Shown here: positions 25,324 through 34,558 of the stretch, piece by piece | Layout: each line of letters begins with the position of its first letter | Numbering within the stretch: the stretch's first letter is position 1 | NCBI RefSeq assembly: GCF_014207535.1 | Contig: NZ_JACHGK010000002.1 | Coordinates: 248,001 to 312,000, forward strand | DNA: 64,000 nt | Reading direction: 5' to 3' | Origin: Bacillus benzoevorans | GTDB taxonomy: Bacteria; Bacillota; Bacilli; Bacillales; Cytobacillaceae | Position numbers and translations under genes: made by a program | Notes under the pieces: model-generated | What the model was told of the DNA's origin: nothing | Seen by the model: only the letters and a program-made list of their open reading frames with translations | Database searches by the model: none

Positions 25324-25635
25324 ATGGTAAATAAAATAATGATTGCAGAGTATCATTCTCTCCCGGTTCGGGCCGGTCAGGTTTTTAAAGCCGGAAATGA
25401 GGAAATTGTGCTTTTCCGCTTAACAAACGGCGAGGTGCGGGCTATTGAAAACCACAGTCCCCATCCAAAGGGCGGTACCCTTGCTGAGGGACTTGTCAGC
25501 GGTGAATATGTATTCTGTCCGGTATATGACTGGAAAATTTCCCTTGTGGATGGTAAAGTCCAAGCCCCCGATCAAGGTCAGGTAAAAGTATTTCCGATAG
25601 AAGTTTCTGAAGATCATGTATATTTCATGTTATGA
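25324..25635 (+). CDS. nirD: Nitrite reductase small subunit, Rieske-like
   Basis: A 103-residue Rieske-fold partner of NirB. Two of the four Rieske ligands are replaced: Ser45 in NHSPHP where Cys is usual and Tyr68 in CPVYDW where His is usual, while H47 and C65 stay. Several NirD proteins are known to lack the cluster, so the protein may serve a structural role, but here the loss is partial and seems recent. The ATG at 25324 is the better start; a GTG at 25315 sits on the ribosome site. It follows nirB by 72 bases. Confidence 0.9.
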   Translation: MVNKIMIAEYHSLPVRAGQVFKAGNEEIVLFRLTNGEVRAIENHSPHPKGGTLAEGLVSGEYVFCPVYDWKISLVDGKVQAPDQGQVKVFPIEVSEDHVYFML

Positions 25636-25739
25636 TATAACGAAGGTTCCTCATGCAGATTTCACTGTGTATAAAGTGAATAGACCGCAGAACCCCTTAT
25701 TACATATTACAGAAACTTTGGCCACGGAAGGATGTTCTT

Positions 25740-27191
25740 ATGCAAAAAGGCAAAGTATTTTTAGTCGGGGCTGGTCCCGGTGACATTGGACTGATAACCA
25801 TAAAAGGACTCGACGCCATTAAGCAGGCGGAAGTGATTTTATTTGACCGTTTAGCGAATCCAAAACTGCTGGACTATGCACCAGCAGATTGTGAGCAGAT
25901 ATATTGCGGAAAACTGCCTGACCGCCATACATTAAGACAAGATAAAATCAACGATCTGTTAGTAGAAAAAGCTGCGGCTGGAAAAAGAGTGGTCCGGCTT
26001 AAGGGCGGGGATCCCGGGGTATTTGGCCGGGTTGGTGAAGAGGCGGAAGCACTCGCACTTGCAGAAATTGAATTTGAAATCATACCCGGTATTACATCAG
26101 GAATCGCGGCACCTTTATATGCAGGAATTCCTGTAACACACAGAGAATTTGGTGAAACCTTTGCCATCGTGACGGCACACAATAAATCATCGGACGGCAA
26201 GCCGGTTCTCAATTGGCAGGCTCTAGCTAATGGGATCGATACGATTGCGTTTTACATGGGAATTGCCAATTTACCTTATATCTGCGAAAATTTAATCCAG
26301 TCTGGAAAAGCTCCTGAAACTCCTGTCATTTTAATTCAATGGGGAACATTCAGCAGACAGAATACATTGGAAGGGACCCTATCCACCATAGCTGGATTGG
26401 CTGCGGAAAAGAATTTCAGTAACCCGGCCATTACACTCGTGGGGAACATTGTTTCCTTGCGCAGGAAGATCAATTGGTTTGAGAAAAAACCGCTATTCGG
26501 GCGGCAGATTCTGCTGGCACGAACCGGAACCCAGCCGGGGAACCTTGCAAAACTATTGACGGAACAAGGCGCTGATGTGATTGAGTTTCCAAAATGGAAG
26601 TCAGAGAAAGTGGCCGTGGATATGAAGGTACTGGAGAATCTTTCGGGCTATGAAGAGATTCTGTTTACGTCAGCAGAAAGTGTGTCAGTCTTTTTTCAGA
26701 TATTAAGAGAGACAGAAATAGACATTCGTACAATCTCTGCCAACCTCTTTGGCTTATCGAAAAAAACAATCACTGCTTTGCATGAAAGAGGATTGCAGGC
26801 GGAAATGACAGCCTACCGCGAACCGCGGGACGAGCTGCTTGTGATCGGTGACAGCAGAATTGGCGAGCATCAATATGAACTATGCCATACTTTTATCACA
26901 AATAAAAACATGATTGATACCGATCATTTACCGATTTTGCAGCGCATGATTAGCGAGGCAAACCCGGACACCATCATTTTTCCTAGTGCCGCTTCTGTAA
27001 GAATATTTTTCGAAGAAGCACAAATGTCTGAACTGTACTCATATCAAAATTTAAAAGACATAAATGTCGTGAGTATGGGAGCAAAAACGACGGACTCCTT
27101 GAAATTCTACGGGGTGAAATCGGATGCTGCCGCCCAAACCCCAACGGGATCCGCATTAATTGAAGCAATACTGTCGTGTTCGCGATCTTAA
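25740..27191 (+). CDS. nasF: Uroporphyrinogen-III C-methyltransferase / HemD fusion
   Basis: A 483-residue fusion, the same length I recall for NasF. Residues 1-245 are SUMT, which methylates uroporphyrinogen III twice toward siroheme (VGAGPGDIGLITIKG, RLKGGDPGVFGRVGEEAE, MGIANL). Residues 250-480 are a uroporphyrinogen-III synthase-like domain (HemD; LLARTGTQPGNLAKLLTEQGA). It supplies siroheme to the nitrite reductase encoded just upstream. Start ATG after GGAAGGATG. The gap after nirD is 104 bases with no terminator. The last steps to siroheme (dehydrogenase/chelatase) are not encoded here. Confidence 0.93.
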   Translation: MQKGKVFLVGAGPGDIGLITIKGLDAIKQAEVILFDRLANPKLLDYAPADCEQIYCGKLPDRHTLRQDKINDLLVEKAAAGKRVVRLKGGDPGVFGRVGEEAEALALAEIEFEIIPGITSGIAAPLYAGIPVTHREFGETFAIVTAHNKSSDGKPVLNWQALANGIDTIAFYMGIANLPYICENLIQSGKAPETPVILIQWGTFSRQNTLEGTLSTIAGLAAEKNFSNPAITLVGNIVSLRRKINWFEKKPLFGRQILLARTGTQPGNLAKLLTEQGADVIEFPKWKSEKVAVDMKVLENLSGYEEILFTSAESVSVFFQILRETEIDIRTISANLFGLSKKTITALHERGLQAEMTAYREPRDELLVIGDSRIGEHQYELCHTFITNKNMIDTDHLPILQRMISEANPDTIIFPSAASVRIFFEEAQMSELYSYQNLKDINVVSMGAKTTDSLKFYGVKSDAAAQTPTGSALIEAILSCSRS

Positions 27192-27193
27192 AG

Positions 27194-27220
27194 GCAAGGG
27201 GAAATTCCCCCTTGCTTTTT
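27194..27220 (+). terminator. Intrinsic terminator of the nitrite operon
   Basis: GCAAGGGG/CCCCTTGC stem followed by a T run. Confidence 0.88.
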
Positions 27221-27266
27221 GGCATTCCCTTGTTCTCATTCTACTAAAAATATAAACTTATATGCC

Positions 27267-28061
27267 CTATTCAACACGTGGTTTAGCCGGATCACAGTCA
27301 GGCCTCTTCAGATTAGCTGCTTGTGCCAGCTTCGATAAATAATAGCATTCTTCACGAAACATATGATCAGCCATTAAAGGAGCAAAGGTTCCAAGGGCCT
27401 GAGCACTAAGTTCAAGTTCCTCCAGTTCTTTGAGAAAATGCTGGAATAATTTTATTTCCATCGTAACATCTGTATTCATCTTTGCTAATGCTGGGAACTC
27501 AGTTAATTTCGTTCGCAAATAGCCTTCCATTTCCACCGCTTTCAGGTAAAAAGCTTCAAAACGCTTCAAATATTTCTTGCTTTTCTTCTTTATAGGCTTT
27601 TCAACCTGATCCAAATTGGATGTTATCGCATCTGCGTGCCCTGCTGCGTCCAACAGCCAAACAGTATGGTAATGAACCTCATGATAAATAGGCGGGATTT
27701 TCCCAGCTTTTAAATGCTTTAATAAGCGTAAATATTCTTCTAATTCGTTCACCATATGATTGAAGAATGTCGGTGAGAGATGGATTTTAATTTTTCCTAA
27801 CAAATGTTTTCGTAAGAGGCTTAGTTTAAATTCACGTAGTTTTAATGTCTCCTCTTCGGCCCGAACTGCCAATTGGGCGGGCTGTTCCGAATCGGTTGCG
27901 CTAAGAAGCTGATCAAATATGTGAATGAATTGAGCGGCAGTTTCGATGTTCTGCCGTTCAACTGGCGCTAAAGCCTCATGGATGAAGCGGGCATGATCCC
28001 CTAAAATTTGCAGCCAAAAGCGATGTTCAAACTGAGATATATTCTCGAACTCGTCCCTCAT
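27267..28061 (-). CDS. DUF2935 protein, tandem helical bundle
   Basis: A 264-residue all-helical protein of the DUF2935 type, recognised by FEHRFWLQILGDHARFIHEAL at residue 10 and the second repeat around FYLKAVEMEGYLRT..MADHMFREECYYLSKL. Two four-helix bundles each carry Glu/His pairs in ferritin-like positions (EHRFW, EVHYH, ADHMFREE), which suggests metal binding; the function is unknown. GGAGGGG precedes the ATG at 28061; the frame extends upstream without a ribosome site. It converges with the nitrite operon. Confidence 0.85.
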   Translation of the reverse strand: MRDEFENISQFEHRFWLQILGDHARFIHEALAPVERQNIETAAQFIHIFDQLLSATDSEQPAQLAVRAEEETLKLREFKLSLLRKHLLGKIKIHLSPTFFNHMVNELEEYLRLLKHLKAGKIPPIYHEVHYHTVWLLDAAGHADAITSNLDQVEKPIKKKSKKYLKRFEAFYLKAVEMEGYLRTKLTEFPALAKMNTDVTMEIKLFQHFLKELEELELSAQALGTFAPLMADHMFREECYYLSKLAQAANLKRPDCDPAKPRVE

Positions 28062-28171
28062 GACTCCCCTCCATTCTAAACTTTTCATAAGCACATCTGA
28101 TTGTATTCGAGCATCGTTGTACTTATGTGGATTTATATGAAAAGGATTGGCAAACTCTCTCCTTTATAAAA

Positions 28172-28208
28172 TAAAAAAGCCTGTTATCCCATAAGAGACA
28201 ACAGGCTT
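28172..28208 (-). terminator. Intrinsic terminator of the 94-aa gene
   Basis: AAGCCTGTT/AACAGGCTT arms with TTTTTT on the minus strand. Confidence 0.75.
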
Positions 28209-28291
28209 CACCCACCCGATATCGTTCTTTTTGCTTAGTAAAAATACAACTCATACTTGCAGGATTATCGCAATGGTCTTGATTAACTAGC

Positions 28292-28576
28292 TTAACTGGA
28301 CTTTTTCAGTGCCTTCACCATGTAATCAATCAAATCAAGGTTATTGTCAATAAACGTTAATCGTTCTCTGGAAATATTGGACCATTCGACATCCCGATGC
28401 ATAGAGGCAAAAATATGTGTCAAATTGAATGAGTATTGATTGTACAGCTTGCTGATCACATTGCTAATCCTGATATCCTTTTCTTTTTGAACGATAGAAT
28501 TAATATCATCCTTCAGCCAATCCGGCGCCACATTAATGGCCTTTTCTACTATCGTTTCAAATTCTTTCGTATTCAT
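28292..28576 (-). CDS. Hypothetical protein, 94 aa
   Basis: Not recognised. Predicted all-helical and soluble: MNTKEFETIVEKAINVAPDW, then IRISNVISKLYNQYSFNLTHIF and a C-terminal helix ending VKALKKSS. AGGAGTG precedes the ATG, and a terminator follows. It may be a small bacillus-specific protein; no neighbour gives a clue. Confidence 0.5.
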   Translation of the reverse strand: MNTKEFETIVEKAINVAPDWLKDDINSIVQKEKDIRISNVISKLYNQYSFNLTHIFASMHRDVEWSNISRERLTFIDNNLDLIDYMVKALKKSS

Positions 28577-29205
28577 TATTCCTTCACTCCTGTTGTCTTA
28601 ATCTATGTATTCCTTTTTATTAAGGAAAAAACGGCAGTTTATCCTCCTTAAAAGAATTTCCTGTCATTAAGCAGCTTTCATTTTTATAAAATAATCCCTT
28701 ATTATAATTGCCTGATTAGAAAAGAATAAACCTATTCTGATTTCTTGTTTGAAATGGAAGTACGAAATGCAAGAGAAAGATTATTTCCTTTTTCCCTTTT
28801 TCTCTATGAATTTTTAAGCATAAGTATCTACAGACGTAAAATACTAGTATTTTTTCTATGTATAGTGTATCAAAATATGCTCATTTATATGTTTTACCGG
28901 TTAAAACAAACGCGTAATCATTTGCTTTCCTCTACTGTTCGTTTTTTTTGAAGTGCCAAACAAATAAGAAGATATAGTTCACAATAAACAAAAACAGGTT
29001 CATTTACAATGGAATAAACCTGTTTTTCATTATTTCTGTGAACTTCTTGATTATGTAAGCTGAAATCATTTACTATTTTAGTATAGTTCATAACTTCCTA
29101 AAGTTCCAATAATACGCTCAACACTTCTTAACGAACCCTAACAAAACTCAATTAAAAAGAGGAGGGAGAGCTTGTAGTTCAATACTCTCCCTCCCCTCTT
29201 TTTCT
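28577..29205. other. 629-base gap with an orphan hairpin
   Basis: Very AT-rich. The only plus-strand frame (28745-28951) has no ribosome site and a composition unlike a gene, so I do not call it. A terminator-like hairpin AAACAGGTT/AACCTGTTT with flanking A and T runs lies at 28990-29027 although no gene enters from the left. A TATAAT stands near 28703. A small RNA ending at the hairpin is possible; nothing else is evident. Confidence 0.35.
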
Positions 29206-31470
29206 TTACCGCCGCCATTCCAGCGGCAAAAGCTGCCTATATTGCTTTTGTAAAAAACGATCATCAATCAGGATGATCGTCCCCCGGTCTGTTTCCGAGC
29301 GGATTAAGCGGCCGCCCGCCTGTAGAACCTTGTTCATCCCTGGATAGACATAGGCATAGTTATAACCATTTTTCCTCTGTTTGTTATAATAATCCTTGAT
29401 CAAGTTCCGCTCAAAACAAAGCTGTGGCAAGCCTACACCAACAACGACAACACCATTGAGACGATCACCGATTAAATCGATTCCTTCTGAAAAAATACCG
29501 CCGAGGATGGCAAAGCCCAGCACAGTTTCACTTTGATCGGGCTGAAATTCAGCAAGAAAAGCTTCTCTTTCTTCTTCGGTCATCCCTATCGCTTGAATTA
29601 AAGTTTTTGTCTCTGCATCCCTCTGTTTAAACAGTTCATATACATGACTTAAGTACTGATAAGACGGGAAAAAGATTAAATACTTACCAGGACGGCTTTT
29701 AAGCAAGGATTGGATCAATAAAACGATCCCTTCTTTTGTCTGCTCCCGATCCCGATATCGGGTAGACAAAGGCTCGATGATGACCTCTGTCTGCTCTTTT
29801 GAAAATGGGGACGAGAGAGAAAGAAAATAATCATCCTCCATACCGCCAAGAATATCTTGATAATACGGGAGAGGGAAAAGCGTAGCGGAAAAGAAGACTT
29901 TTGCCCGATAGCCCTTCCCCATTTGCTGCAGTGGTTTGGCCGGATTGATGCAAAACAGTTTTATCTGCAAGTCATTTCGCTCTTTCTCACCATAGATAAT
30001 ATAGGAATCATCTAAAAGCTCGACGATTTTTAAAAAATTTTTCACTTCGAAGTAAACATCTAAGAGATTTTGCGCGTTGTCTGTACGCAGGACCTCTTCA
30101 GCCGTTTGCAAAAATGACAGGAGCAGCTCCGGCAACTTGCTATCCAGTTCATCAAGAACAAACTCATTTTGTTCAGCTTTCGTTTTTTTCAAAGCGATGA
30201 ACCAGGCATTCACTTTATCAGCACATTCATAAATGCCTTTACCCGTGCCCTTATAGTCCTTTTTTACTTGCAGAAAAGAGTTCTTATGTAAAGAAGCGGA
30301 AAACATCTCCCTGCTGCGGTCAACAAGATTATGGGCTTCATCGACCAGTAAAACAGCCGATTTCTTTTGCTCTTCGATCAGCCGCTTTAATGATACGCTC
30401 GGATCAAAAATATAATTATAGTCACATATGACCGCGTCGACCTCATACGCAAGGTCAATGGAATATTCAAACGGACAGACAGTATGCTTGCGTGCGTATC
30501 TTTCCAGCACTTCACGGGTGATCCCGCTCTCATTTTTAAGAATATCTATTACCGCTTCATTGATCCGGTCATAATAGCCATGGGCATACTCACAATAATC
30601 CTTTTGACATTTCGTTTCATCCTTGAAACAAACTTTATCCTTCGCTGTGATGGTAACGGTTTTGAAACAAAGACCTTCTGAACGCATCCTGATAAATGCT
30701 TCCTCTGCCGTTTTCCGAGTGATGGTTTTCGCAGTCAGATAAAAAATACGATTTAAATGCCCCTCCCCTATTGCTTTAATGGCTGGAAAGAGGGTGGAAA
30801 TGGTCTTTCCGATTCCTGTAGGCGCCATGGCAAATAGACTTTTCTTATCCAGGACTGTCTTATACACGGCCCCCGCCAATTTCCGCTGTCCGGCGCGGTA
30901 TGTTTCAAAAGGGAATGGTAACGCCTTGCTGCTTTCATTTCGAGATTTAATATTTACTTCCCGAAGAAGCGCAAATGGTGCATATCCTGCAGCCATTTCA
31001 AAGGCAAAGCTCTTTAATTCTGCAAAACTGAAGTTCTTTTGATAATATATTTTTTCCTCTGTTTCAACATGAACATAGGTCAACTGGACTGTCATCTCCG
31101 CTAACCCGTGATCTTTGCAATAAATATAAGCATACATTTTGGCTTGTGCCCAGTGAACAGGGTATCCCTCATCCGAAAGCTGATCGAGAGGCTGTCTAAA
31201 TGATTTGATTTCGTCCACAATGACCTTGCCATTACGAGACAAAAGCCCATCACACCGGCCTTCAATGACAAAGATAAGATCTTGAAAGGGAATTCTAGTC
31301 TGCAGAAAAACCTCTTTCTGGTCCATATCTTGATAATTTTTTTGTATCTTTTGATGAATCCTTGTCCCATCTAATAGAGTCGATTGGGAGAGAAAACGTG
31401 AATCGATGCTTCCTTCCCGCAGGACATATTCGACGAGGGTCCGGACGGATATTTGAACTTCATTAGACAT
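29206..31470 (-). CDS. Nuclease-helicase fusion: PD-(D/E)XK domain and Fe-S DinG/XPD-type helicase
   Basis: A 754-residue protein. Residues 30-125 form a Cas4/RecB-like nuclease fold with H39, D74, E87-x-K89 and the QAKMYAYIY helix. Residues 185-750 form a superfamily 2 helicase of the Rad3/XPD class: Walker A APTGIGKT (216-223), four cysteines C281, C288, C293, C332 for a [4Fe-4S] cluster, DEAH (377-380), and the motif VI region QAGGRLIRSETDRG. It should unwind 5'-to-3' and could cut single-stranded DNA during repair. The ATG at 31470 follows GGGTG; an upstream GTG abuts the ribosome site. Single gene. Confidence 0.88.
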   Translation of the reverse strand: MSNEVQISVRTLVEYVLREGSIDSRFLSQSTLLDGTRIHQKIQKNYQDMDQKEVFLQTRIPFQDLIFVIEGRCDGLLSRNGKVIVDEIKSFRQPLDQLSDEGYPVHWAQAKMYAYIYCKDHGLAEMTVQLTYVHVETEEKIYYQKNFSFAELKSFAFEMAAGYAPFALLREVNIKSRNESSKALPFPFETYRAGQRKLAGAVYKTVLDKKSLFAMAPTGIGKTISTLFPAIKAIGEGHLNRIFYLTAKTITRKTAEEAFIRMRSEGLCFKTVTITAKDKVCFKDETKCQKDYCEYAHGYYDRINEAVIDILKNESGITREVLERYARKHTVCPFEYSIDLAYEVDAVICDYNYIFDPSVSLKRLIEEQKKSAVLLVDEAHNLVDRSREMFSASLHKNSFLQVKKDYKGTGKGIYECADKVNAWFIALKKTKAEQNEFVLDELDSKLPELLLSFLQTAEEVLRTDNAQNLLDVYFEVKNFLKIVELLDDSYIIYGEKERNDLQIKLFCINPAKPLQQMGKGYRAKVFFSATLFPLPYYQDILGGMEDDYFLSLSSPFSKEQTEVIIEPLSTRYRDREQTKEGIVLLIQSLLKSRPGKYLIFFPSYQYLSHVYELFKQRDAETKTLIQAIGMTEEEREAFLAEFQPDQSETVLGFAILGGIFSEGIDLIGDRLNGVVVVGVGLPQLCFERNLIKDYYNKQRKNGYNYAYVYPGMNKVLQAGGRLIRSETDRGTIILIDDRFLQKQYRQLLPLEWRR

Positions 31471-31533
31471 TAACTCACCCACTCACCTTCATTGATAAGA
31501 ATATACATTCGATATTTATTATAACAGAAACAA

Positions 31534-31560
31534 ATAAAAAGGACTTCAATCGAAGTCCTC
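31534..31560 (-). terminator. Intrinsic terminator of the zinc-ribbon gene
   Basis: AGGACTTC/GAAGTCCT stem with T-rich minus-strand tail. Confidence 0.75.
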
Positions 31561-31595
31561 ATCTGATCATATAGAAGCTCAGAAAAACACAGCGT

Positions 31596-31817
31596 TTAAT
31601 CTTCTTTACTTTTTTCCCTTTCCCATTCCCTGTTTGTATCACGAACATAAAAACGGGATATGCTGCCGCAATCCTTACATAAATCAGCATATATTTCCTC
31701 GAAACCTACTGAAATAAACATTTTCCGATATCTGAGCCCAAGCTTGTAAGAATCATCTGAACTTGCTCTAATTCCCTTTTCCAGATTTTCACTCCCACAA
31801 TATATACAAGATTTCAC
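31596..31817 (-). CDS. Small zinc-ribbon protein
   Basis: About 73 residues with two CxxC knuckles, SCIYCGSENLEKG at the start and DLCKDCGSISRFYV at about residue 50, the arrangement of a zinc ribbon. Function unknown; such proteins often bind nucleic acid or regulate a partner. The GTG at 31817 has AAAGGAAAG in front and puts the first knuckle at the N-terminus; an upstream GTG at 31844 is possible. Confidence 0.65.
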   Translation of the reverse strand: MKSCIYCGSENLEKGIRASSDDSYKLGLRYRKMFISVGFEEIYADLCKDCGSISRFYVRDTNREWEREKSKED

Positions 31818-31911
31818 GATAATCTTTCCTTTCTTCTCATCCACTATGGAAATTATTTACTATACTTAATTGGATATGAACAGCGATTATTCCTTCTTAT
31901 ACTTAACTGAC

Positions 31912-31944
31912 AAACAAAAACGATTGCCAATGTACAGCAATCGC
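31912..31944 (-). terminator. Intrinsic terminator of the CynX-like gene
   Basis: CGATTGC/GCAATCG stem, then TTTTTG on the minus strand. Confidence 0.7.
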
Positions 31945-31970
31945 CACCTTTTTCTACAGTCATTTTTTTA

Positions 31971-33212
31971 TTATTTGGATGAACTTACATACCGATTTCT
32001 TCCTGCACCTAGACCAAATAGGAATAGAAGAACTGATGCACCCACCAAGATTAGAAGCGGAATCATCCAGCTATTGGTCAGATCATTCAGATATCCGAAA
32101 AGCGTGGGACCCATAGCTGCTAGCAAATATCCGACTGATTGGGCCATGCCGGATAACTCTGCTGCTTGCTTGGCATTAGCTGTACGCAAGGAAAAAAAGA
32201 TCATCGCCAAACCAAAGGCCAATCCTGCCCCAAGCCCCAGCAGGACGACCCATACAACCATAAAACGCAAATTGCCATAAAGTAAACCAACATTTCCGAC
32301 CATAAAGCATACAGCTGTGACTGTAACTAATAGACGTTGATTCGCCATGCGGCCAGCGAGAATCGGGGCGAGAAAGGTAACCGGCAGACAGGTTAGCTGC
32401 ATAATGGAAACAAACCAGCCTGATTCCTCTATGCTGACTCCTTTGTCCATTATGATATTAGGAAGCCATGCGACAAGAACATAATACAGCATAGACTGTA
32501 ATCCCATAAACAAGGTAACCTTCCATGCTAGCTTTGAGCGCCATAAATTTACTTTAGTATTTCCTGTCTGATGAAGAAGCGCAGTTTTCTTCACAGAACG
32601 GCGTCTCACTTGAGGAAACCAGACCAAAATGGAGAGGAGACTCAAAATCCCCCAAATACCTAATGCCCCCTGCCATCCGTACCCCATTCCAACTGCAACA
32701 GGAATACTGATCCCGGAAGCTATGGCACTGAATAGATTCATAGAAATGGAATAAACACCTGTCATAAGACCAATCCGTTCAGGATACTCTTGTTTAATGA
32801 GACTAGGCAGAAGCACATTTCCAACTGCAATAGCAATGCCAAGGACTACAGTACCTAGATAAAGGTTAGCAATTCCAGAGATGGAGCGTAAGATAATTCC
32901 GAAGCTTAGAAGGATGATCGACATAAAAAGAATCCGTTCAACCCCATACCTTTTTGCCAACTTTGGGGCAAAAGGAGAGAACAGGGCGAATGCCAGCAAA
33001 GGAAGTGTTGTGATCATACCAGCTAGTGTGTTAGATATATGCAGATCATCCCTTATCAGTTCTACTAAAGGACCCACTGAAGTAAAAGGAGCCCGTAAAT
33101 TCACGGCAATAAAAATAATCCCGAATAGAATAACCCAAGACGCTGACTGTGTGCGAACTTTTGCATGGGGCTCTATTAGCTGCTCTTTTTCAACTTGGTT
33201 AAATGAATCCAT
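31971..33212 (-). CDS. MFS transporter, CynX/NimT family
   Basis: About 413 residues with 12 helices. The family is recognised by [18 protein letters not shown] near residue 35 and by the motif [15 protein letters not shown]; members include cyanate and 2-nitroimidazole carriers. The substrate is not known. The frame extends 51 codons upstream but AAAGGGGG stands before the paired ATGs at 33212-33217. It is downstream of candidate ATCCAATT operators that also precede the YczE/DMT pair. Confidence 0.85.
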   Translation of the reverse strand: MDSFNQVEKEQLIEPHAKVRTQSASWVILFGIIFIAVNLRAPFTSVGPLVELIRDDLHISNTLAGMITTLPLLAFALFSPFAPKLAKRYGVERILFMSIILLSFGIILRSISGIANLYLGTVVLGIAIAVGNVLLPSLIKQEYPERIGLMTGVYSISMNLFSAIASGISIPVAVGMGYGWQGALGIWGILSLLSILVWFPQVRRRSVKKTALLHQTGNTKVNLWRSKLAWKVTLFMGLQSMLYYVLVAWLPNIIMDKGVSIEESGWFVSIMQLTCLPVTFLAPILAGRMANQRLLVTVTAVCFMVGNVGLLYGNLRFMVVWVVLLGLGAGLAFGLAMIFFSLRTANAKQAAELSGMAQSVGYLLAAMGPTLFGYLNDLTNSWMIPLLILVGASVLLFLFGLGAGRNRYVSSSK

Positions 33213-33270
33213 CATGTGCCCCCTTTTTTTTGAAGAGAAATACAAGCTTTTGTTGGTTAAAATCATAAAA

Positions 33271-33342
33271 TTATAACTATTATAATAATATTGAAAAGTG
33301 CATTTGTACTCATCCAATTGAATGCTCTGAGTTAATCCAATT
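33271..33342 (-). promoter_or_regulatory. Upstream control region of the CynX-like gene
   Basis: Two direct copies of ATCCAATT, at 33312-33319 and 33335-33342, are 23 bases apart; the same octamer recurs upstream of the next operon. Nearer the gene, TTATAACTATTATAA (33271-33285) matches the PerR-box consensus TTATAATNATTATAA at all but one position, though in such AT-rich DNA it may only be a promoter -10 region. Confidence 0.4.
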
Positions 33343-33380
33343 TTTACAACCTGCCCTGTGGAATTCAATGTTTATACATA

Positions 33381-33410
33381 AAAAAATACCCCTTTAAATC
33401 TAAAGGGGTG
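33381..33410 (-). terminator. Intrinsic terminator of the DMT-YczE operon
   Basis: ACCCCTTTA/TAAAGGGGT stem with seven T on the minus strand. Confidence 0.85.
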
Positions 33411-33424
33411 GATAAACAGGTTTC

Positions 33425-34054
33425 TTATTTTACTGAAGAAGGACTTACAGACACACATTCAATATTTATTACCTTTTTAACCCTGCTATTCGTCGCCTGG
33501 ATAATTTTTCCTACAAATAAAGCAATAATTAATGTGCCTAAGCCGACTGGTCCTGCGAGCAAATATCCGATAACGGCTCCGCTTAATTCCACTATGATTC
33601 TCGAAGTATTTAACGTCCAGTTAAATCGGTTATGAATCGCGAGCATGAGACCGTCGATGGGAGACTTGGGAAAATGAGCTTCGACATAGATGCCAATCCC
33701 AATACCCATAGAAATAATTCCAGCGATAAAGTACAACCATTGTATTTCCCAAGCCGTTGGCTGCGTCATCTGATCAAATACGAGAAAAATCCAGGCATCT
33801 AGAAAGATACTGCGAATAACAATCGCGATGATCGACTCGTATTGAGGTCTTTTTCTCTCAATCACGGCAGTAACCAAGACGACTAGCACTTGGATCATAA
33901 CGGTACAGATGCCAATCGTCAGCCCCAAAGTATAATTCAGTCCGATCGCGACCGTATCCCAGGCACCGGCCCCCACTGCTGAAAAAATAATGAGTGCAAT
34001 CCCTAAAGCGTTTAACGCCAGTCCAACAAGATAAATTCCAATTCTTTTCCCCAT
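33425..34054 (-). CDS. YczE/YyaS/YitT-family membrane protein
   Basis: A 209-residue protein with five hydrophobic segments. The family is recognised by YLVGLALNALGIALIIFSAVGAGAWDTV and by HFPKSPIDGLMLAIHNRF. YczE-like proteins are often next to MocR-type regulators and surfactin-type loci in bacilli, but their activity is unclear. It is the second gene of a two-gene operon, 48 bases after the DMT transporter gene. The last 20 residues are hydrophilic and cytosolic. Confidence 0.8.
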   Translation of the reverse strand: MGKRIGIYLVGLALNALGIALIIFSAVGAGAWDTVAIGLNYTLGLTIGICTVMIQVLVVLVTAVIERKRPQYESIIAIVIRSIFLDAWIFLVFDQMTQPTAWEIQWLYFIAGIISMGIGIGIYVEAHFPKSPIDGLMLAIHNRFNWTLNTSRIIVELSGAVIGYLLAGPVGLGTLIIALFVGKIIQATNSRVKKVINIECVSVSPSSVK

Positions 34055-34102
34055 TGCTGCTCCTTCCTCACTTCTCTTAATTTCGTTGAGGTCTGCCTCG
34101 GT

Positions 34103-34558
34103 TTACTTTTTTATATACAAAAACAGTGCTGCTAACATTAAAAGGATGGCGATCATTTTCTGCTTATCAATGGGAAAACGATTGCCGCCAAATAGACCGA
34201 AATGATCGATGATCACTGACAGGATAATTTGTCCAACGATCACAGCAATAAAAGTAGTTGAGACCCCGATTTTTGGAACAACAAGCACCTGAATCAAGAC
34301 AAAAAATGACCCGAGCAATCCGCCAATAATCTGCCACTTTGGCACAGTTGTAACGGCTGAAATATTTCCATTACCGAAAAATATTAAAATCAATAATAAT
34401 ACCAATGTTCCCACAGCGAAATTCATAAACGCACTTTCAATAACCCCAATCTTTCTCCCTAGACCGCCATTGATTTGACCTTGCGCTGCCAATCCCATCC
34501 CGCCGATCAGCGCTAATAATGGCAAAATAAACTTAAGAACCACCTGATTTTCCTCCAT
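34103..34558 (-). CDS. Small DMT-superfamily transporter (DUF606 type)
   Basis: A 151-residue five-helix protein of the YdcZ/DUF606 branch of the drug/metabolite transporters: GGMGLAAQGQINGGLGRKIG near the start, VIVGQIILSVIIDHFGLFGG in the second half. These half-length permeases probably dimerise. The exported or imported compound is unknown. GGAGG precedes the ATG. First gene of the operon with the YczE-like gene. Confidence 0.85.
   Translation of the reverse strand: MEENQVVLKFILPLLALIGGMGLAAQGQINGGLGRKIGVIESAFMNFAVGTLVLLLILIFFGNGNISAVTTVPKWQIIGGLLGSFFVLIQVLVVPKIGVSTTFIAVIVGQIILSVIIDHFGLFGGNRFPIDKQKMIAILLMLAALFLYIKK

Noticed and set aside
28745..28951. 69-codon plus-strand frame
   Set aside because: No ribosome site, and rich in Phe, Leu and Tyr as expected for chance translation of AT-rich DNA.
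31471..31595. Degenerate LexA-like box (CGAAT-GTAT-ATTCT, minus strand) before the nuclease-helicase
   Set aside because: Both half-sites deviate from the CGAAC-N4-GTTCG consensus at key positions; 7 of 10 matches is expected by chance here.
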